Source of the DNA: Paulinella micropora
Taxonomy: Eukaryota; Cercozoa; Imbricatea; Euglyphida; Paulinellidae
Assembly (NCBI GenBank): GCA_019918135.1
Contig: WBZZ01003526.1
Coordinates: forward strand, 1 to 22,500
Length of the DNA: 22,500 nt
Direction of reading: 5' to 3'
The notes beneath the pieces were generated by a model. That model was not told the DNA's origin and ran no database searches. It saw nothing but the letters and a program-made list of their open reading frames with translations. Shown here in pieces: positions 17,645 to 22,500 of the stretch. The position numbers and the translations under genes were made by a program. Positions within the stretch are counted from its first letter, which is position 1; every line of letters starts with the position of its first letter.

Positions 17645-17673
17645 ATGCATGAAGGGACACACGGGTACCTATT

Positions 17674-18168
17674 ATGCTAGGTATGGAGAATGGGAGTAAG
17701 GAAACAAAGGGGGCTTTGGAGGAAGAAGACGAAGAAGGCGGGGCGACAATTCAGGAGACAGAGGAGAAGGAGGACTCCGAGGAAGGGGACATGTTGTCGT
17801 TTTGGGTATCTAAGCGGAAGGAGGAATATCTTATAATACGGGAGCGGGTTCAGGACGAGGTTTCTAATACGGCAATGCATTTTCACGAGACGAGGGATCT
17901 AAGACAGGCAGAGGAGGCCTATGTTAGGGCGATGGTAGAGTGGGAGGCGTATCGGAGGGGAAAAGAACGGGCAATGATGGAAGAGGAGGATAGGAAGGAG
18001 GAAAGGAGAAGGAAGAGAAGAAGGAGGGATCGGCGGCAGACACAAGACATAGTACCTCCTGTCCCTACTTTAGGACAGAATACGGCATCGGATGAGCATA
18101 CGGGAAGTAAGGATGGGGATATCGGAGGAGGAAAAGAAGTTGGGACAGATATGGGGAGTGGAATATAA
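17674..18168 (+). CDS. Unknown acidic/basic coiled-coil protein segment
   Basis: Starts ATGCTAGGTATGG. It codes an acidic N-terminus (EEEDEEGGATIQETEEKED), a mixed helical middle (YLIIRERVQDEVSNTAMHF, EAYVRAMVEWEAYRRGKER) and an Arg/Lys block (EERRRKRRRRDRRQ). Gly/Asp-rich text precedes the stop at 18166-18168. The next frame overlaps its last 77 bases. The sequence type is continuous with the genes on either side, suggesting one multi-exon or frameshifted gene. Confidence 0.35.
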   Translation: MLGMENGSKETKGALEEEDEEGGATIQETEEKEDSEEGDMLSFWVSKRKEEYLIIRERVQDEVSNTAMHFHETRDLRQAEEAYVRAMVEWEAYRRGKERAMMEEEDRKEERRRKRRRRDRRQTQDIVPPVPTLGQNTASDEHTGSKDGDIGGGKEVGTDMGSGI

Positions 18169-18472
18169 GATGGATGAGGAGGCTCAACGGTTTGTAGAGG
18201 AAATGGGATATCGGTGGGTTGAACGGGTGGGAGCGATTATGGACACGGATCATGCGAGGTGGATGGCAATTAGAGCTATGTGGGAATTGCAATATCGTTG
18301 GTATAGCAACGACGAGGGTTTGTGGAGGGTGTTTGCCATGACGGAGGAAGCACAGTACCAATACAGTTTCATGCCTGTGTTGACCAAAGTACAGGGGAAA
18401 TGGACGGCGGAGAGAATCCATACGGCATGGGCCTGTGCCAAGGGGAAGGGGAACACGCGAAGAAGTGGGTGA
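18092..18472 (+). pseudogene. 5' part of a Trp-rich gene, broken by duplication and insertion
   Basis: Coding-like text with many aromatic residues (RWVERVGAIMDTDHARWMAI, MWELQYRWYSNDEGLWRVF) continues into the first copy of a 105-bp repeat (18389-18493). There a missing T, relative to the second copy, shifts the frame and brings a stop at 18470-18472. The second copy (18811-18916) keeps the frame open into the remaining C-terminal part. No known domain is recognised. Confidence 0.45.
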
Positions 18473-18916
18473 AGGTTTTGAAGGACCGGGGGGCCCGCCC
18501 TGCAACAGCTCAGCTGCCTGTCTGGGCACGAGCGCTGTGGCGTTCAAAGTCCGGGTGCGCTACTAAGAAATCACGCAGGCTCAGCTGGTCCGCCACGTGG
18601 TGGAATGGCAGGACCGTTTGGTCGTAGATGCGCAGCAGGGCCGCGTGCGCCTGTGGTGTGTTGCGCACGAACCAGACCTCATTGTTGATCTTGTAGCGAC
18701 GCCTTTTTTCTGCTAGTAACAAAGATCGGCTTTTCGTCTGCACGCGCGTCCACCGCCCGGCGGGCCTGCTCGAAGCGTTCCTCGATCCTGACAGCCTGAT
18801 TGGCGAACACGTACAGGGGAAATGGACGGCGGAGAGAATCCATACGGCATGGGCCTGTGCCAAGGGGAAGGTGGAACACGCGAAGAAGTGGGTGAAGGTT
18901 TTGAAGGACCGGGGGG
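18389..18916. repeat. 105-bp direct repeat flanking a foreign-looking insert
   Basis: Copy 1 is 18389-18493 and copy 2 is 18811-18916. They are identical except for one T present only in copy 2 (GGAAGG-GGAAC against GGAAGGTGGAAC). The 317 bp between them differ sharply in composition from both sides. Confidence 0.9.
18494..18810 (-). pseudogene. GC-rich inserted fragment with coding-like minus strand
   Basis: Read on the minus strand, the insert codes FANQAVRIEERFEQARRAVD and DARADEKPIFVTSRKK. After a frame change at an A6 run it continues with YKINNEVWFVRNTPQAHAAL and DFLVAHPDFERH. The GC content, Arg/Ala richness and lack of purine bias are bacterial-like and unlike the flanks. The family is not recognised. 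It could be a transferred fragment, filler DNA from repair, or an assembly chimera. Confidence 0.45.
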
Positions 18917-19116
18917 AGGACAGCTGGAGGACGTTTGTGGGACCGCTACGGATCAGGAGTATCATAGAAAGGGTGGAGAAAACCACACCGGACAAGGATT
19001 GGGACAGTCACGAAACACGGGCATGGATTGAGACTTTAGAAAAGGAGCGGAGGCAACAGAGACGGGAAGAGAAGGAACGGAATAACGCAATGAACGACCA
19101 GGACGTCTGCATCTGA
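18811..19116 (+). pseudogene. 3' part of the split Trp-rich gene
   Basis: From the second repeat copy the frame reads WTAERIHTAWACAKGKVEH and HAKKWVKVLKDRGEDSW, with SWRTFVGPLRIRSIIERVEK beyond the repeat. It ends in a Lys/Arg/Glu/Gln helix, with a stop at 19114-19116. It has no start of its own apart from an internal GTG. It continues the protein begun at 18092, so the gene is separated into two pieces by the repeat and insert. Confidence 0.45.
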
Positions 19117-19405
19117 CAGGGAGGTAGAAAAGAAGGAAGGGGTATCGGGGAAGGAAGAGGGGATCTAGAAGCTGGAGACGGGAGCGGAAGTGGTGGAATG
19201 GATACAAGGCCTCTAAGGAGATGTGGGACGAATGTATGAGAGGGAAGAGATATAGAGAAGCGGAGGGGAAGGGAAAAGGGACAGAGCGTAAATACAGATA
19301 CGCCCGGTGACCTTACGGAAAACAAAACAAAAAGGAAAATAAACGGGGGTATAACGGTGGAACAGTACAGGAACGAGAAGCACGGGCTTGGGGGTCAGAT
19401 GAGGA
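19117..19405. other. Purine-rich spacer
   Basis: Continues the G/A-rich composition without a supported frame. The minus-strand frames over it are Pro/Ser/Leu-rich shadows. Confidence 0.4.
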
Positions 19406-19412
19406 TATAAAG
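19406..19412 (+). promoter_or_regulatory. Possible TATA box
   Basis: TATAAAG lies 88 bp before the ATG of the short frame at 19500. It is supported only by the match and position. Confidence 0.2.
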
Positions 19413-19499
19413 CGAACAGATATAATAATCCCACGGGAACATGTACATATGGGGATCACGGTTTCGATTATAACATACTTTATACTTTAGAATTCGAGA

Positions 19500-19619
19500 T
19501 GGAGGCACAACCTGGGGCACCGGAGTTCAGAGACGACGAAAACGTGGGATGGACGGGACCAACCATTCGCGCGATACCGTTTACACCGGCGAGCCGACGG
19601 GAGGACCCAATGAGGTAGG
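19500..19619 (+). CDS. Short frame or first exon, unknown
   Basis: ATGGAGGCACAACC begins a 39-codon frame (EAQPGAPEFRDDENVGW, TIRAIPFTPASRREDPMR). Its end, CCAATGAG/GTAGGC, matches a splice donor, so the TAG may be intronic. No matching acceptor exon was identified downstream. Confidence 0.25.
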
Positions 19620-20004
19620 CTAAGGCGGAGGCACTGCCAGCGGTGTGCTGTCCCGATTTACCGCGGCCCGATTTACCGCGCCTCACCCAACCGCGACTGC
19701 AATCTGATACAAAATATTACTGAAACCGCGCAAAAAACATACATTTAGTCTGGCACATACACAGATACGAAAAAAAAAATAAAAGCAAAAACAAAAATTT
19801 TAAACACACAAAAACAAAAAAAATAAAAAAATACAAAATATAAAGATAAATCTAAAAGACAAAACAATAACAAACCAGAAACCTTGCACAACTTTTCCGG
19901 CCCCCCACGCGTTTGTTCCATTTCATATTCTTGCCAAACCCTGCTTTGATTCCCTAATTTCATTTCCTTCATCTTGGATTTTTTCAGTTTCACAATTATT
20001 TATA
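19620..20004. other. Short tandem motif then A/T-rich spacer
   Basis: GCCCGATTTACCGCG occurs twice in tandem near 19650-19680. From about 19700 to 19860 the sequence is A-rich and low in complexity. No gene seen. Confidence 0.5.
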
Positions 20005-20090
20005 ACCTGTTACAACCTCTTGTCCGTACTTTCATTTACAAAGTAACGATGCTTTCACCAATACTTCCAAACTAGCACAACAATTTTCAT
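20005..20090 (+). repeat. Decayed copy of the dispersed 139-bp repeat
   Basis: ACCTGTTACAACCTCTTG ... CCAATACTTCCAAACTAG aligns with ACTTGTTACAACCTTTGA ... ACAATACTTCCAATCCAG of the intact copies, with many substitutions and indels. Confidence 0.5.
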
Positions 20091-20146
20091 CAAGGTAATT
20101 ATGTACATATACATTCAAACTTTGCTTCACTCATTTCATTTCTTTT

Positions 20147-20285
20147 GCCTTGATGTTTCGCTATTGCGTGGAACTTGTTACAACCTTTGATCCTGTGCAC
20201 ACACCGAACGGTCAGTTACGGAGCAATGGAACTTTCTACAATACTTCCAATCCAGGAAACAAGTTTTAATGACGCTACGTCTGTA
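20147..20285 (+). repeat. Dispersed 139-bp repeat, copy 1
   Basis: Begins GCCTTGATGTTTCGCTATTG. It aligns without gaps to 21014-21152 at a constant offset of 867 bp with about seven mismatches. No terminal inverted repeat or coding content was seen. Confidence 0.9.
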
Positions 20286-20291
20286 CTTATA

Positions 20292-20565
20292 TTGCTGTTG
20301 ACATTCAAGACAACAAAAAAAATTGATTTTTCTGTTTTGGTTGGAATTTCAGTTTTGGTTGGAATTTTGATTTTGGGTGAAAATTTGAATTTTTCAAATT
20401 AACTGCTATATTCGTCCGCAAAATATCGTAAATTTTCGCGAAATGTTACCGTTAAATTTGAAAATTTGAATTTTTGTCACAAAAATGAAAAACTGTCACA
20501 AAAATGAAAATCTGACACAAAAATGAAAAACTAATTTTTGTTGTTGTCTTGAATGTCAACAGCAA
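20292..20565. mobile_element. 274-bp MITE with TA target duplication
   Basis: The ends are 33-bp inverted repeats (20292-20324 and 20533-20565) starting TTGCTGTTGACATTCAAG, with one mismatch. They are flanked directly by TA at 20290-20291 and 20566-20567. The interior is AT-rich, with internal direct repeats (GTTTTGGTTGGAATTT twice; CACAAAAATGAAAA three times) and no coding frame. A TA duplication is typical of Tc1/mariner-type cut-and-paste elements, but the terminal bases are not diagnostic. An autonomous partner is not in the window. Confidence 0.8.
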
Positions 20566-21013
20566 TACACTCAAACGCTTTTTGTTCTTAAAAAGTATCT
20601 CTCCATAACAACGCCCCTGTACCTTCTACTCAAAGAGAGAGAAAAAGAGAGAGAGAGAGGTCCAGCACCATAGCGTTGTTCACGCAAAATGATTCTATTT
20701 CTGACACTGCCGCCATGATTCATGGCACTGCAAGAAAACCCCGATTCATTCCCTGGGTTACAAGGTAAATTTGGTTTTATTGTATATATGACATTCAAAC
20801 ACTGCAGGGGAATGGCTCTTTCCCCGCCATTCCCGGTGGCACCCAGCCGAACAGTACATTGGTGCCCCCCATAAACTGCAGGTCTGAAAGGATTCATGTT
20901 CTTTCAATCCAATTATCAGCTGTTGCGCTTGCCATGAAGTTGCGGGTAAAGGTGAAAACGCTGCACTTCTTCCTGGTGATGCAGCAGCAGTACTTGCTTG
21001 AAGGTTGGATTTC
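20566..21013. other. Intergenic with GA microsatellite
   Basis: A GA run at about 20634-20660. The phrase CCTGTACCTTCTACTCA near 20610 matches CCTGCACCTTCTACTCA after the second 139-bp copy, so repeat homology extends beyond the MITE. No supported gene. Confidence 0.55.
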
Positions 21014-21152
21014 GCCTTGATGTTTCGCTATTGCGTGGAACTTGTTACAACCTTTGATCCTGTGCACATACCAAACGGTCAGTTACGGAGCAATCGTACT
21101 TTCTACAATATTTCCACTCCAGCAAACAAGTTTTAATGACGCTACGTCTGTA
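21014..21152 (+). repeat. Dispersed 139-bp repeat, copy 2
   Basis: About 95% identical to 20147-20285 over its full length. It lacks the adjacent MITE and is followed by a C run (21157-21171) instead. Confidence 0.9.
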
Positions 21153-21218
21153 ACTACCCCCCCCCCCCCCCTGCACCTTCTACTCATCAAAATCAGCCCC
21201 CCTGCATTAACCTTGCCT

Positions 21219-22091
21219 TTACTCCGGCTCGTTCCCAACACGCTGCTGCACCTCGGCCGCAAAGTCGTCAATGTCATCGTCGCTGTTAGTAATACGGCTT
21301 TCCCACCTCTCTATCTCTTTGTCTACTTCTTCCGACATCCGTCGAGCGCGTTTGCGCAAGATAACACGCTGCGACTTAGCCTTCTCCTCCTTTGCTTCTG
21401 CCTTCTTCCCGCTACCAATACCGCTTCCTTCGTCATTCCAACATAGGTATGGCTTGATACCTTTCACTTTGATACTTTCCACAAGACTCTCCCACTTTTG
21501 CCTCCTGTACATTGGCTCGACCCATTTACATTTGCTTGTTGCGTCTCGCGCCTTGTCCTCCTTGAAATTCCCTGCGAAAACTTCTTGCAGCGCTGTCATG
21601 GATTCCTCAGTGAGCTTGCCTCTGGCATGTTTCAACTCCACAAGTGCACATCCTCGCTCGTACCTCACCCCCATTTCACATCGCACTGGCTTCCACACAT
21701 TGTTATTTTTGCTAAGTGCATTATTGACTGTCAGGTAGTGTCCATCGTGACTGTCGTAGTACAAGGGCCCCAACCTCTTGAATATATTCATCTTCCACTG
21801 CCCGTTTTTTACATCCCTCGACTGCCATGCTTGATGCAATGGGTACGGATGACATAAAACCACCCATACTGTAGCATGGTCATGGCATTCCACATTCCCA
21901 ATCAAAACCTCTCCTTCCGCCCATACTGCATACAGGGACTCACTAACCCAGTCCACCTCTTCCACCTCGCCTTCCTTCTGTCTCCTTCGGGGTCCCCGGG
22001 CCACGCCCTTGCCTCCTGCTCTGCGTGCTGGGCCCTGGGCCCACAGTGCTCTCAATAGCACCGCCTTTGGAATCTGCAAACATATACACAT
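21219..22091 (-). CDS. Unknown protein, acidic and coiled C-terminus
   Basis: A 290-codon open frame. The apparent ATG lies just 5' of a good splice acceptor (ATGTTTGCAG, minus strand), so the coding exon may really begin at IPKAVLLRALWAQG. A basic stretch (GVARGPRRRQKEGEVEEVD) is followed by a beta-rich core with Trp, Cys and His (AVWAEGEVLIGNVECHDHAT, WVVLCHPYPLHQAWQSRDV). Then come GPLYYDSHDGHYLTVNNAL and a Lys/Trp-rich part. The end is charged, with EEVDKEIERWESRI and an acidic SDDDIDDFAAE. The even composition over 290 codons makes it likely coding. The family is unknown. It follows the USP-like gene on the same strand with about 125 bp between, and an open frame in that gap suggests missing exons. 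Confidence 0.55.
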   Translation of the reverse strand: MCICLQIPKAVLLRALWAQGPARRAGGKGVARGPRRRQKEGEVEEVDWVSESLYAVWAEGEVLIGNVECHDHATVWVVLCHPYPLHQAWQSRDVKNGQWKMNIFKRLGPLYYDSHDGHYLTVNNALSKNNNVWKPVRCEMGVRYERGCALVELKHARGKLTEESMTALQEVFAGNFKEDKARDATSKCKWVEPMYRRQKWESLVESIKVKGIKPYLCWNDEGSGIGSGKKAEAKEEKAKSQRVILRKRARRMSEEVDKEIERWESRITNSDDDIDDFAAEVQQRVGNEPE

Positions 22092-22215
22092 GCCATTCTA
22101 TCTTCCCTAGCAACTCACACTTGACAGGCATTTTCCGCCACCATACATCATACGTCCTAAAACACACATGCTCTATCACGCTGAACCTTATCCAAGCGTG
22201 TCTGCCTCATATGCG

Positions 22216-22500
22216 TTATAAAGTGTCCTTCTCCAGCTGGCACTCCCGCACATCTTTTGCTCCCGGCCCTGTATGGCTGCCTGACTCCTTCGCGTAAAAC
22301 AGTCCAACCACCATTCCCTTTGTCCCTCCTGCACTTTGCCAACCTTGCCTAGCAGGCAGTCCGCCCTCCATGCGATCTACTTTGTTGTCATCCGCTCTGA
22401 ACCACTCCCCTATTTTGTGGTTCAGCACAAAGCTCCAGTTGTGCCCGCCATCTTCGCGCGTCTTGTTGTGAACAGCCACCGCAAACAACTTGTACCGCAC
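22216..22500 (-). CDS. USP-like deubiquitinase C-terminal part, cut by window edge
   Basis: The frame runs in from beyond the window edge, so the listed Met is not the start. It reads YKLFAVAVHNKTREDGGHNW, then SFVLN, then EWFRADDNKVDRM, and about 25 residues later GMVVGLFYAK. This matches the His box of ubiquitin-specific proteases (peptidase C19). There a hydrophobic strand ending in H is followed by G-H-[YN], a W-x-x-[FA]-D-[DN] loop with the third catalytic residue, and the last strand LFY. The catalytic His would be in GGH and the Asp in ADDN. The usual Tyr after GH is Asn. The stop at 22216-22218 is at a typical distance after LFY. The Cys and Gln boxes would lie outside the window. Confidence 0.6.
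   Translation of the reverse strand: MRYKLFAVAVHNKTREDGGHNWSFVLNHKIGEWFRADDNKVDRMEGGLPARQGWQSAGGTKGMVVGLFYAKESGSHTGPGAKDVRECQLEKDTL

Noticed and set aside
17138..17662. 174-codon minus-strand frame
   Set aside because: Shadow of the Lys/Glu-rich plus-strand coding segments; Pro/Ser/Leu composition follows from the skew.
20147..21152. The 139-bp repeats as the two LTRs of one short element
   Set aside because: No TG...CA ends, primer-binding site or target duplication was found, and the interval holds only a MITE and spacer.

Overview
The window looks like nuclear DNA of a repeat-rich eukaryote. It has long microsatellites, tRNA-derived retroposon-like sequence, decayed transposable elements and short reading frames that only make sense with small spliceosomal introns (about 48-77 nt). 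There is no bacterial operon structure and no rRNA or CRISPR. The clade cannot be fixed from the sequence; a compact-intron protist or alga would fit, but this is a guess. Most genes here are broken, partial or unrecognised, so confidence is moderate at best.

Layout. Positions 1-436 hold a minus-strand tRNA-like SINE head beside TAA and GATA-type microsatellites. 1288-1545 is a triplicated ~90-bp hairpin repeat. 2563-4590 is a frameshifted Ty1/copia-like retroelement remnant whose main frame carries a MYND-type zinc finger upstream of a retropepsin-like domain. At 4582-4842 a fragment resembling the first half of a Ulp1/SENP protease stops exactly where a ~1.8-kb pyrimidine-rich satellite (higher-order unit ~515 bp) begins. 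7400-7710 holds poly-A and GT tracts.

From about 12261 down to 8881 on the minus strand there is a set of coding segments with matching splice signals. They are probably exons of one gene with a basic N-terminal domain, a Thr/Ser heptad-repeat linker and a charged coiled-coil end. Its introns are filled with GAAA, GA, GAA and GGAG repeats. Next come a degenerate 340-bp tandem repeat (12560-13260), a plus-strand gene whose introns join in frame (13784-14719), and a 630-bp TTC-rich tract (15046-15675).

The stretch from about 16000 to 19300 is strongly purine-biased on the plus strand and carries Lys/Glu/Trp-rich frames. One of these genes is split by a 105-bp direct repeat that flanks a 317-bp GC-rich foreign-looking segment. 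The right end carries a 139-bp dispersed repeat in two good copies plus one decayed copy, with a 274-bp TA-flanked MITE inserted beside one of them. Two minus-strand frames follow, one of which is the C-terminal part of a USP-like deubiquitinase that runs off the window.

I see no single pathway connecting these genes. The recurring theme is mobile-element-like debris: a copia-type protease, a Ulp1-like fragment, a USP-like end, a MITE and a SINE.
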